Positions 54,090-61,628 of a stretch of 64,000 nt of DNA are shown in pieces. Origin of the DNA: a bacterium. Lineage in GTDB: Bacteria > Chloroflexota > Chloroflexia > Chloroflexales > Kallotenuaceae. Positions within the stretch are counted from its first letter, which is position 1; every line of letters starts with the position of its first letter. The notes beneath the pieces were generated by a model. That model saw only the letters and a program-made list of their open reading frames with translations, searched no databases and was not told the origin of the DNA. The position numbers and the translations under genes are program-made. The DNA lies in contig JADDQF010000024.1 in NCBI GenBank assembly GCA_016781505.1, forward strand, positions 1 through 64,000, in the 5' to 3' direction.

Positions 54090-55106
54090 TTAATCAGCTT
54101 GCCCCCGCATCGTTAGTCGCACATCCGTCCCCGAGATCAGGAGCCATAAGCCACGCGGTAATTGCAGCCGCTTCCGTCCAGCCTTGATCGCTGCCAACGC
54201 CAGATCGACATGCTTGGCTTCCAGCTCAACCGCTCCCCCGACACAAGCCACGGCCTGGCGCAATACACGCCGCTGCAGGGCCGGGTGCAAGCGCTCAAAC
54301 TGTGCCCGGCTCAGGGTCACGCCGGCATGGTCCTCCCTTGCCAGCGTCGGCCAAGCCGCTGCGACCAGCTGGTTGAGAAAATCATCCTCCTCGGCGCAAA
54401 CACGAGCTGTTCGTCCCAATGTTGTGACGATACGAGGATTATACGATTTTAGCAGCGGCAAAATGTAACCCCGCACACTATTTCGGAGATGAATCGGCGA
54501 CTCGTTAGAAGCATCGTGCCGGGGTGCTAGCCCATGTGCCGCACAATAGGCTTCCACCTCGCTCCGGCTCGTCGCCAAAAGTGGCCGAATCAACAGCGTT
54601 GCCGGCTCGGCGAGCTGGGTCGCGTCCGCCGGGCGGCTGGGGCGCATCGCAGCCAGCCCGCTCGGTCCAGCGCCGCGCAGCAGGCGCAGCAGCACTGTTT
54701 CGGCTTGATCGTCGGCGGTATGCCCAAGCGCAATGGTTGTGGCACCAATCCCGTGGGCGGTTTCAAGCAGGAAACGTAAGCGTACCGTACGGGCTGTGGC
54801 CTCGATGCCGGTGCGTTCCCGACGGCTGATGGCGGCAATATCGGCCTGCGCCAGTGTAATCGGCAGATCCCACCCAGCGGCCGTGTCGGCCACAAAGCGG
54901 GCGTCAGCGGCCGACTCTGGACGAAGCTGGTGGTCCAGGTGGGCGACATGGAAGCGCAGCCGCCAGTGTGGCGCGAGCTGCAGCAGCACATGCAGCAGGC
55001 ACAGCGAGTCCGGCCCGCCCGAAACGGCGACCACCACGGTGCTTCCCGGCGTGAGCAGCGCATGTCGCTCGCAAAACGCGGCGACCTGGTCATGCAAACG
55101 ATCCAT
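54090..55106 (-). CDS. tilS: tRNA(Ile)-lysidine synthetase
   Basis: 338-aa N-type PP-loop ATPase that converts C34 of CAU-anticodon tRNA-Ile to lysidine, so AUA is read as Ile. The PP-loop SGGPDS is at 29-34. LGHTADDQAETVLLRLLRG and the LIRPLL...EVEAYC region follow. The chain is short and lacks most of the C-terminal substrate domain seen in the longer E. coli type, as in thermophile TilS. Two CAT-anticodon tRNA genes lie just upstream. Confidence 0.93.
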   Translation of the reverse strand: MDRLHDQVAAFCERHALLTPGSTVVVAVSGGPDSLCLLHVLLQLAPHWRLRFHVAHLDHQLRPESAADARFVADTAAGWDLPITLAQADIAAISRRERTGIEATARTVRLRFLLETAHGIGATTIALGHTADDQAETVLLRLLRGAGPSGLAAMRPSRPADATQLAEPATLLIRPLLATSRSEVEAYCAAHGLAPRHDASNESPIHLRNSVRGYILPLLKSYNPRIVTTLGRTARVCAEEDDFLNQLVAAAWPTLAREDHAGVTLSRAQFERLHPALQRRVLRQAVACVGGAVELEAKHVDLALAAIKAGRKRLQLPRGLWLLISGTDVRLTMRGQAD

Positions 55107-55158
55107 GCCTTATTGTACAAAAACAAACAAGCCAGCTCCTTGAGGAACCGACCTGCTG

Positions 55159-55235
55159 TGGTGGTGGGGGAGGGAGTCGAACCCTCGACCTTGGGGTTAT
55201 GAATCCCACGCTCTAACCATCTGAGCTACCCCACC
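55159..55235 (-). tRNA. tRNA with CAT anticodon (Met elongator or Ile2)
   Basis: 77-nt cloverleaf with encoded CCA. The acceptor stem GGTGGGG pairs fully with CCCCACC, the D arm is GCTC/GAGC, the anticodon loop is TTCATAA and the T arm is GAGGG-TTCGACT-CCCTC. The anticodon stem TGGGA/CCCCA has one A-C mismatch at its inner end. The CAT anticodon could be Met or, after lysidine modification by the adjacent TilS, Ile. I cannot decide from the identity bases. Confidence 0.9.
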
Positions 55236-55304
55236 ATATTCGTTTTTCAATGTTATTGCTCATGCCGTGACGCGAAACGCATCAACAACATGAGCAATAA
55301 GGTT

Positions 55305-55379
55305 TGGTAGCGGCGGATGGATTCGAACCATCGACCTTCGGGTTATGAGCCCGACGAGCTGCCACTGCTCCACGCCGCG
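55305..55379 (-). tRNA. Initiator tRNA-fMet (CAT)
   Basis: 75-nt cloverleaf with encoded CCA. The initiator hallmarks are visible: an unpaired first acceptor position (C1 opposite U72) and three consecutive G-C pairs next to the anticodon loop (TCGGG-CTCATAA-CCCGA). The T arm is GATGG-TTCGAAT-CCATC. It lies 69 nt upstream of the other CAT tRNA on the same strand. Confidence 0.93.
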
Positions 55380-55416
55380 CCAACGAAACATATAGTACCA
55401 CGTGGCGGGCAGCTTG

Positions 55417-56712
55417 TCAAACGGCCATGCGCTGCAGTAATTCCAGCACCAGTCGCGCGTGGGCCTCGATGTCGGCTAACGGCACATGTTCGTCCGCGCC
55501 AAACAGGGCGCTGTCCGGTCGCTCCAGCCCACAGCTCAAAAACGGCTTGTTTGGGGCGACCAGGGCGGCCGGAGCGGCAAATGGCGCTAGCGGCACAAGC
55601 TGCGCATACTTGCCGAAGATGCCGACGGCGGCCTGGCCGGGGTTAAAGGCGAGTTCGGACGATTGCAGTGGTCCGTATGCGCCCGGCAGCTGCGTCACCT
55701 TGAGCGAGGTAAAGCCGAGAGTTGCCAGATGGGTTGTCAGTAACTCAAACAGGCGCTGGGGCTGTAGCTCGGGAACCAGCTGAAAGTGCAAGGTTGCACT
55801 GGCGCGCTGTGGGATGGACGGCAGGTCGCTGCCCGCAACGTTGATTGCGCTGATATTGCAGGTAGGCGAAAATGTTTCGGTACGGGTCAGCATGGCTCCG
55901 CTGACGTTGGTGATAAACTGGCCCACTTGCCACGCCGTCCGCCGCGCTTGATCGCCAACATCCAAGCGTTGCACGGCGTTGAGCGCCGCCCGGCTGGGCG
56001 GCACAATCTCGTCGTAAAAGCCCTCGATCAAAATTTCTTCAAATTCGCTCTTGATGCTGGCAAGGGCGAGCACCAACGTCCAGATCGGATTAGGCACCGT
56101 GGCCGCATAGGTTGCTGGTAGAACTGTATTGGCCGTTGCCGCTTGCAGCTCTACCTGCAGCAAGCCTTTCACGCCCGTGTACAGCAGCGGCATGTTGTCG
56201 GCGTCAAAGCTGCCGCCGCTCCACAAACACGCGTCAACGCGGGCAGTCGCATCCTGCAGCTCGCTGAGATGCGGGCTACCGATCAGGCTTTCACCCTCAA
56301 CCACCATGACGATGTTGACAGGCACTCGTTGCTTAATCAAGATGCGCAGCGCGGCCGCGCGCGCTGCAAGCTCGGCCTTAACCACTGCGCCGCGAGCATA
56401 CAGTGCGCCATCACGGATAGCTGGTTGAAAAGGATCATGCGTCCAGCTTCGCGGCAGACCTGGCGGTGGCACATCGTAACGGCCATACACAAGGAGTGTG
56501 CGGGATGCTCCCACATCGTAACGACCGAGCACGATGGGCGCGCCGGCTGTTTGAACAATGCGGCAATCCAGGCCGACATCACGCAAAATGGAGGCTACAC
56601 TATCAGCTCCGTCGTTCAAGCCGCGGACCTGACCCACGACGGATGGCTGAGCGCACAACAGCTTGAGATTATTCAGCAAGGCTTCCCAATCAAGGCTGGG
56701 GGCAGCGTTCAC
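55417..56712 (-). CDS. M20 family peptidase homologue lacking metal ligands
   Basis: 431-aa protein with the full M20/ArgE-DapE length and order, including a dimerisation domain. The usual GHYDVQP reads GRYDVPPP (Arg78 for the ligand His), GRGA-DDKG reads ARGAVVKAE (no bridging Asp), and EGEEEIGS reads EGESLIGS (catalytic-position Glu141 kept, ligand Glu lost). The SD ligand reads SGGS. Only the last His (GADEHVP) remains. It is probably not a metallopeptidase and may bind peptides. GTG 56712 follows AAAGGAG. Confidence 0.85.
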   Translation of the reverse strand: MNAAPSLDWEALLNNLKLLCAQPSVVGQVRGLNDGADSVASILRDVGLDCRIVQTAGAPIVLGRYDVGASRTLLVYGRYDVPPPGLPRSWTHDPFQPAIRDGALYARGAVVKAELAARAAALRILIKQRVPVNIVMVVEGESLIGSPHLSELQDATARVDACLWSGGSFDADNMPLLYTGVKGLLQVELQAATANTVLPATYAATVPNPIWTLVLALASIKSEFEEILIEGFYDEIVPPSRAALNAVQRLDVGDQARRTAWQVGQFITNVSGAMLTRTETFSPTCNISAINVAGSDLPSIPQRASATLHFQLVPELQPQRLFELLTTHLATLGFTSLKVTQLPGAYGPLQSSELAFNPGQAAVGIFGKYAQLVPLAPFAAPAALVAPNKPFLSCGLERPDSALFGADEHVPLADIEAHARLVLELLQRMAV

Positions 56713-56772
56713 GTGCAACTCCTTTGTGCAGGCTTGTAGTATGATTGAGCGCTATCGGGCTGTCAAGCGCAC

Positions 56773-56807
56773 AGCTATCAGCTATCAGCTGTCAGTTATC
56801 AGCTGTC
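56773..56807. repeat. Five-copy heptamer repeat (AGCTRTC)
   Basis: Tandem AGCTATC, AGCTATC, AGCTGTC, AGTTATC, AGCTGTC in the gap before thpR. Nothing else is seen in 56740-56964. Similar AGCTGTC words recur near 57966. Confidence 0.8.
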
Positions 56808-56964
56808 ACGTATTAATCATCAACCTGGAATAGTCGCGAGCGCAGGGAAATTTCACTGATTACGGATGGCGTGGGACTCGCGGCCTGTTTTGCGAGGATA
56901 TTCAATTACATATGCGGCCGGGGAGCTGACCGCTGTCGGCTGACGGCCGAGAGCTAGACCACCC

Positions 56965-57555
56965 ATGGCGAATGAAACGTTGCGCTTATTCGTTGCCATC
57001 GACCTGCCACCGGAGGTGAAAAGGCTGCTCGGTGAGCTCCAGGCTCAGCTGCGGCAGCACACCGATGCGGTGCGCTGGAGCGATCCTGCTGGAACCCATT
57101 TGACGCTCAAATTTCTGGGCAGTGTGCCCGCACCGCGCGTCGATGCAATTGTGGCTGCGTTACGCCGGTCGGCTGGTCCGCTTGGAAGCTTTCAGTTGCA
57201 GACCGGGGCGCTTGGCGTGTTTCCCAATCCGCGCCGGCCGCGGGTGATCTGGCTCGGCGTGGGCGGAGAGCTCCCAGCACTGCACCAGTTGCAGTCCGCA
57301 GTGGAGCAGGAGATTGCGCCCTTAGGCTTTCCAACGGAAGAACGAGCGTTTAGCCCCCACCTAACCCTTGGACGCAGCCCGAAAGATCCATCACCGGCTG
57401 CGTTCGCCGCCATGCGGCACGCCGTGGAACAGACAAAGGTACTACGGACGGTCGGGTGGCAGGTTGCCGAGGCAGTGCTGATGCGGTCGGAGCTGCTGCC
57501 AGGCGGGGCTCGGTACACTCCGGTGGAGCATGTGCGTCTTGACGGACAAAGCTGA
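56965..57555 (+). CDS. thpR: RNA 2',3'-cyclic phosphodiesterase
   Basis: 196-aa 2H phosphoesterase that opens 2',3'-cyclic phosphates on RNA and was first known as 2'-5' RNA ligase. Both catalytic HxTx motifs are present: His45-Leu-Thr-Leu in GTHLTLKFLG and His132-Leu-Thr-Leu in SPHLTLGRS. The N-terminal LRLFVAIDLPPEVK is typical. No strong ribosome site is seen, and ATG 56965 matches the family start. A good promoter for downstream DNA overlaps its last codons. Confidence 0.93.
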   Translation: MANETLRLFVAIDLPPEVKRLLGELQAQLRQHTDAVRWSDPAGTHLTLKFLGSVPAPRVDAIVAALRRSAGPLGSFQLQTGALGVFPNPRRPRVIWLGVGGELPALHQLQSAVEQEIAPLGFPTEERAFSPHLTLGRSPKDPSPAAFAAMRHAVEQTKVLRTVGWQVAEAVLMRSELLPGGARYTPVEHVRLDGQS

Positions 57556-57566
57556 GTTGGTATAAT
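57539..57566 (+). promoter_or_regulatory. Strong promoter overlapping the end of thpR
   Basis: TTGACG (57539-57544) and TATAAT (57561-57566) with a 16-nt spacer. Transcription would start near 57573, just before the uncertain frame at 57586, and might run toward the glycosidase-like gene or make an RNA. Confidence 0.65.
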
Positions 57567-57585
57567 TGCGGCGCTGATTGACCCA

Positions 57586-57963
57586 TTGGTCCCCAACTAT
57601 CCAGAAAGCATCCAGTCGTTGGTCTTACCACTCCGTATTGCCATGTGTGCTACCGAAGCGGAGACACCCCCCGTACCGCTTGTTGAAACCGTTAGCCATC
57701 CGTTGGCCGGCGCTGGCGGTAGTGTCGTTTGCGGCGCACTCGGCCCCGTGCACATGGGATCTGGTGCTGCTCGGGGAGCGGCTAGCTATGCTGTCCAGAT
57801 CCTACCAACGGCGGATGCGCCCACTGCGGGTTCTCGTATCATGCTGACAGTCTCCCCCCGAATAGGCGACACGTGCAACCTGGTACTGCAGCGGCGTGCC
57901 GAGCCAGTCATGGTCGCTGGCCGTGGAGAGCATCAGCTTCGTGGGACTGCATCGGCAAGCTGA
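57586..57963 (+). CDS. Uncertain open frame, hypothetical protein
   Basis: A 125-codon frame (TTG start, or 106 codons from ATG 57643) lies downstream of a strong promoter. It contains no recognised domain. Parts read like protein (VQILPTADAPTAGSRIMLTVSP) but there is no good ribosome site, and in GC-rich DNA such frames arise by chance. It may be a small extracytoplasmic protein, a decayed gene or non-coding RNA. The remaining gap to 58183 holds a perfect palindrome (GCAGCCAA-AA-TTGGCTGC, 57988-58005) and a promoter. Confidence 0.3.
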   Translation: MVPNYPESIQSLVLPLRIAMCATEAETPPVPLVETVSHPLAGAGGSVVCGALGPVHMGSGAARGAASYAVQILPTADAPTAGSRIMLTVSPRIGDTCNLVLQRRAEPVMVAGRGEHQLRGTASAS

Positions 57964-58097
57964 TAGCTGTCGGTTAGGGGCGAGAGCGCAGCCAAAATTG
58001 GCTGCCGTGGCTTGAAGCCGCGTCCGGTGCTTGAGGTGAGATACGCCGGACGGGGCTCGTCAGGGCCGTGGCAGAGCTGGCTCAGTGAGGTATCACA

Positions 58098-58124
58098 TTG
58101 GCATCACCGCGCCAAACATATAAT
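58098..58124 (+). promoter_or_regulatory. Promoter of the secreted glycosidase-like gene
   Basis: TTGGCA (58098-58103) and a perfect TATAAT (58119-58124) have a rather short 15-nt spacer. The leader of about 52 nt contains CAAGGAGG before the ATG at 58184. Confidence 0.55.
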
Positions 58125-58183
58125 GGGGGCGCGACACCGCAACGTGTTGATTATGGGCCGACGGCGGCCCCAAGGAGGAATTC

Positions 58184-59974
58184 ATGCGACGTCGTGTGTC
58201 CGTCAGCGCAATGCTGGTTCTGGTCGCAGCAATGCTGGCGATCCCGGGTTTGACAAAGGCTAGCCCCCCGCCGGCACAAGTCCAGTACTTTAAAGAAACT
58301 GGCCACGCTGCCCACAATTATTACTGGCAGTTTTGGAAGAACACGCCGAACGCGCTGCGAGTCTTGGGGTATCCGATCTCGGAGCCCTTTATGCAGGAAA
58401 GCTTCACTGAGCCGGGCAAGTTCTACCGCGTGCAATACTTCGAGCGGGCGGTGTTGGAAGAGCATCCTGAAAACTTTGGCCGCGACGGCAACCGCTTTTA
58501 TGTGCTCGGCCGGCTGCTGGGCAACGAGCTGATCAAGAACCGCCGCGGCGAAGCGCCGTTCCAGCCCGTCCCGTCCATTCCCGGCAACGCCAACCAGACG
58601 TGGTTCCGCGAAACACAGCACACCCTGCGCAACGACCCCACCACCGGCCCGTTCAAGTCCTTCTGGGAACAGTACGGCGGCCTGCTGGTTTTTGGCTATC
58701 CCACCTCGGAGCCGTTCCAGGAACGGAACGCCGATACCGGTGAAACCTACTGGGTGCAGTACTTCGAACGCAACCGCTTCGAGCATCATCCCAACGAGAA
58801 AGATCCGACCTTCCGCGTGCTGCTCGGCCGCTTGGGCGACCAGTATGCCAAGCAGAATCCGGGCCTGGTTAACGCCGATGCCTTCCGTTTCCGGCAGCCC
58901 GCCGAGTCGATGCCCGAGCCGTTTATCTATGGCGCCAACGCGCAGCTCTACTATGTTGACCGCGACCGCGCCCTGGCGCTGGCCAAGATCGGGCTTGAGT
59001 CGAACAACACCAGCGGCGGCGGTGCCTGGCTGCGGCAGCAGATTCCGTGGCAGGACCACATGAACCGCGATGGTTCCATTGCTTGGGGCGAGATGGACCG
59101 GGTGGTGGAGGCGGCGAGCGCCAAGGGTGTTAAGCTGCTCTTCAGCGTCGTCCGTGCGCCGGGCTGGGCCACGGTCAATGGTGGTCATGGCATGCCCACC
59201 AAGGCGAACTTCGGTCGCTTCGGGGAGTTCATGAGCGCGATGGCCGAGCGCTACAAGGGCCGCGTCCATGCCTACGAAATCTGGAACGAGCAGAACTATG
59301 CCGTCGAAAACGGTGGCGTAGTCGCCGACGCGCCCTTCTATGTAGACCTGCTGGTAGCCGGCTACGACGCGGTCAAGTCGAAGGACCCCAACGCGATTGT
59401 GGTGTCGGGCTCGCCAACGCCGACCGAGACCAACAAGCGCAACGTGGCCTTCAGCGATCTTGACTACCTGCGCGCTATGTTCCGCGATCCGCGCTTCCGG
59501 ACTCACATGGATGTTGTGGGTGTGCATCCGGCCGGCACGCTTAATCCGCCCGACGCGCTGCCGCAGCCAAATCGGCCGCAGAACAGCGTGTGCGACGGCT
59601 GGAACGGCAACACCGAGTTCTACTTCCGCCGCTTGGAGCAGATCCGCGACATCATGGTGCAGGAGAACCTGGGCGACCGCCAGATGTGGGTCACCGAGTT
59701 TGGCTGGGCCACCCAGAATAATACGCCGGGCTACGAGTACGGTCAGTGCAATACCATGGAAGAGCAGGCGGAATTCACCCGCCGCGGCATCGAGCTGGCT
59801 CGGTACAACTATGCGCCGTGGGTTGGTGCGATGTTCGTTTGGAACCTGAACTTTGCGGTAACGTGGGGCTCGGCCGGTAATCCGCAGCACGAGCAGGCTT
59901 CGTTCGGTATTCTCAACCCCGACTGGAGCCCGCGCCCGGCCTTTACCGCCATTCAAAACATGCCGAAGCCATAA
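58184..59974 (+). CDS. Secreted glycoside-hydrolase-like protein with two N-terminal repeats
   Basis: 596 aa. A signal peptide (1-26, MRRRVSVSAMLVLVAAMLA) is followed by two repeats of about 80 residues (34-113 and 138-221), each with the pattern YFxETxH...FW...LGYPxSEPF...VQYFER...LGRLG. Next comes a TIM-barrel domain (about 245-596). WNEQ (Glu369) and WVTEFGWAT (Glu505) are in the acid/base and nucleophile positions of clan GH-A (GH39/GH5-like). The substrate is unknown. The repeats probably bind sugar or cell wall. A paralogue lies downstream. Confidence 0.8.
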   Translation: MRRRVSVSAMLVLVAAMLAIPGLTKASPPPAQVQYFKETGHAAHNYYWQFWKNTPNALRVLGYPISEPFMQESFTEPGKFYRVQYFERAVLEEHPENFGRDGNRFYVLGRLLGNELIKNRRGEAPFQPVPSIPGNANQTWFRETQHTLRNDPTTGPFKSFWEQYGGLLVFGYPTSEPFQERNADTGETYWVQYFERNRFEHHPNEKDPTFRVLLGRLGDQYAKQNPGLVNADAFRFRQPAESMPEPFIYGANAQLYYVDRDRALALAKIGLESNNTSGGGAWLRQQIPWQDHMNRDGSIAWGEMDRVVEAASAKGVKLLFSVVRAPGWATVNGGHGMPTKANFGRFGEFMSAMAERYKGRVHAYEIWNEQNYAVENGGVVADAPFYVDLLVAGYDAVKSKDPNAIVVSGSPTPTETNKRNVAFSDLDYLRAMFRDPRFRTHMDVVGVHPAGTLNPPDALPQPNRPQNSVCDGWNGNTEFYFRRLEQIRDIMVQENLGDRQMWVTEFGWATQNNTPGYEYGQCNTMEEQAEFTRRGIELARYNYAPWVGAMFVWNLNFAVTWGSAGNPQHEQASFGILNPDWSPRPAFTAIQNMPKP

Positions 59975-60152
59975 GGCTGACGCTATGTCCTTGGACTAAC
60001 TGCTAAACCTCGGTTTTAGGGATGAGCGGGAAGAGCGTAGGGCAGATGAGCAACATCGCTCGCGCACTTCCCGTTTCGGTTATCGAGTACACTACAAACG
60101 ATAACAGGACGGTTCGCCGTCCATGTTGGGTGTATCACGAGGAGACATGTTT

Positions 60153-61565
60153 GTGAAAAACCTTTGGTTACGGCGGCGGGTAGCGAGCGGGCTGCTGCTG
60201 CTCGGGCTGCTGCTGCCACTGCTCGCCGCGTGTGGCGGTGCAGTCGATACCGCGACCTCAAGCACGGTTGCTGGTGCCAGTTCAAGCGCATCCACCCCTG
60301 CCGCCACATCCGCAACAGCGGCTTCAGCTTCCGCTGTTGCATCCCCTTCGACTGCTCCGTCGGCTTCGGCCGCAACCACAGATACCACGGCTGCTCCGCC
60401 CGCTGTGACTGCTACCGCCAGTGAAGCTGCCAGCGCAGCTGCGAACGCCAGCGCTGGGGCGACGGAAACGCCAGCCCAGGGCGCGAATCCGAACCTTCCC
60501 ACGACCCTGGAATACGGCGCGGTGGCTCAGCTCTACTATACGGATGCGGATCGCGTCGTCACGCTGGCCGGGATCGCGGGCTTTGATTGGGTGCGGCAGC
60601 AGGTGCCATGGAAGGATACGGCCCTGCCGGACGGTACATTTGGCTTTCAGGAGCTTGACAAGGTCGTTGAAAGTGTGGCCAAGCAGAACAAAAAGCTCCT
60701 GTTGAGCGTGGTTAAGTCGCCGGAGTGGGCCACGGGCCGGGCCGGGGATAATGGGCTGCCCCGCGACAACGCCGATTACGGGCGCTTTGTGGAAGAGATC
60801 GCCAGGCGCTACAAAGGCAAAGTCCACGCGATCGAGGTGTGGAACGAGCAAAACCTGGCCTTCGAAAATGGTGGCCGCGTGGTGCCGGAAGACGCTGGGC
60901 GCTATGTTGAGCTGTTGAAGGAAGCCTATGGTCGCATCAAGGCGGTTGATCCGACCATCGTGGTGGTGGCGGGCGCACTGTCGTCGTCCGGTGAAAACAA
61001 TCCCGAGCGGGCAGTGGATGATATCACCTACTACAAGGCGATGTACACCTATAACAATGGTGAGATCAAAAACTATATGGATGCCCAGGGCTTTCACCCG
61101 GCTTCCACGCTCAATCCGCCGGACGCGCTGTACCCCGAAGCGCCCGGCCCTGGCTGCGAGTTGCCGAACAAGCCATGGTGTGAAGATCGGACCCACTACT
61201 TCCGCCACATCGAGGATGTGCGCCAGGTCATGGTTGATACCGGTGTTGCCGACAAGCAGATCTGGATTACCGAGATGGGCTGGGCAACGGAAAACACCAC
61301 GCCCGGCTACGAGTACGGTAACTCGATCTCGTTTGACCAACAGGCCGAGCACCTGGAAGGCGCGCTGTATCGCATCTTGTCGCAATACGACTATGTGGGC
61401 GTCGCCTTTATCTGGAACCTGAACTTCGCCGTTACCTGGGGCCAGTCCGGCGACCCGCTGCATGAGCAGGCCTCGTTCGGGCTGCTCAACCCCGACTGGA
61501 GCCCGCGCCCGGCCTTTACCCGCATTCAGGGATTTATCAACGCACGCCGACAGGGCAGTCAGTAG
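60153..61565 (+). CDS. Lipoprotein glycoside-hydrolase-like protein, paralogue of the preceding gene
   Basis: 470 aa. A lipoprotein signal (LPLLAAC, Cys27) is followed by a Ser/Ala/Thr-rich linker (about 30-110) and then the same TIM-barrel domain as the upstream gene. It has VWNEQN (Glu232) and ITEMGWATEN (Glu374), so both catalytic Glu are kept. It lacks the N-terminal repeats, so this copy is lipid-anchored where the other is free. GTG 60153 is preferred: GAGGAG lies 8 nt before it but only 2 nt before ATG 60147. A strong terminator follows. Confidence 0.8.
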   Translation: MKNLWLRRRVASGLLLLGLLLPLLAACGGAVDTATSSTVAGASSSASTPAATSATAASASAVASPSTAPSASAATTDTTAAPPAVTATASEAASAAANASAGATETPAQGANPNLPTTLEYGAVAQLYYTDADRVVTLAGIAGFDWVRQQVPWKDTALPDGTFGFQELDKVVESVAKQNKKLLLSVVKSPEWATGRAGDNGLPRDNADYGRFVEEIARRYKGKVHAIEVWNEQNLAFENGGRVVPEDAGRYVELLKEAYGRIKAVDPTIVVVAGALSSSGENNPERAVDDITYYKAMYTYNNGEIKNYMDAQGFHPASTLNPPDALYPEAPGPGCELPNKPWCEDRTHYFRHIEDVRQVMVDTGVADKQIWITEMGWATENTTPGYEYGNSISFDQQAEHLEGALYRILSQYDYVGVAFIWNLNFAVTWGQSGDPLHEQASFGLLNPDWSPRPAFTRIQGFINARRQGSQ

Positions 61566-61586
61566 GTCCGCTACAGATCTTGGCGG

Positions 61587-61626
61587 ACCGGCCCAGGCAA
61601 GCAGCGCTTGCTTGGGCCGGTTTTTT
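61587..61626. terminator. Strong intrinsic terminator
   Basis: A 16-bp stem (ACCGGCCCAGGCAAGC / GCTTGCTTGGGCCGGT, one G-U pair) with an AGC loop is followed by TTTTTT on the plus strand. It ends the glycosidase-like gene and may also block the converging DUF58 transcript. Confidence 0.92.
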
Positions 61627-61628
61627 GC

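Noticed and set aside
55159-55379. Possible tRNA-flanked attachment site or integrated element
   Set aside because: Both tRNAs are intact, and no integrase, repeat of a tRNA end or foreign-looking DNA was seen on either side.
56773-56807. Heptamer repeats as a CRISPR or phase-variation tract
   Set aside because: Units are 7 bp with no spacers, and the array is not inside a gene or a promoter spacer, so it is only a short simple repeat.
58151-59956. Antisense frame of 601 codons opposite the glycosidase-like gene
   Set aside because: Although long, it lacks a ribosome site and any recognised domain, and the plus strand has a signal peptide, repeats and catalytic motifs.
60324-61463. Antisense frame of 379 codons opposite the second glycosidase-like gene
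   Set aside because: Same reasoning: it resembles the antisense frame of the paralogue only because the sense genes are paralogous.
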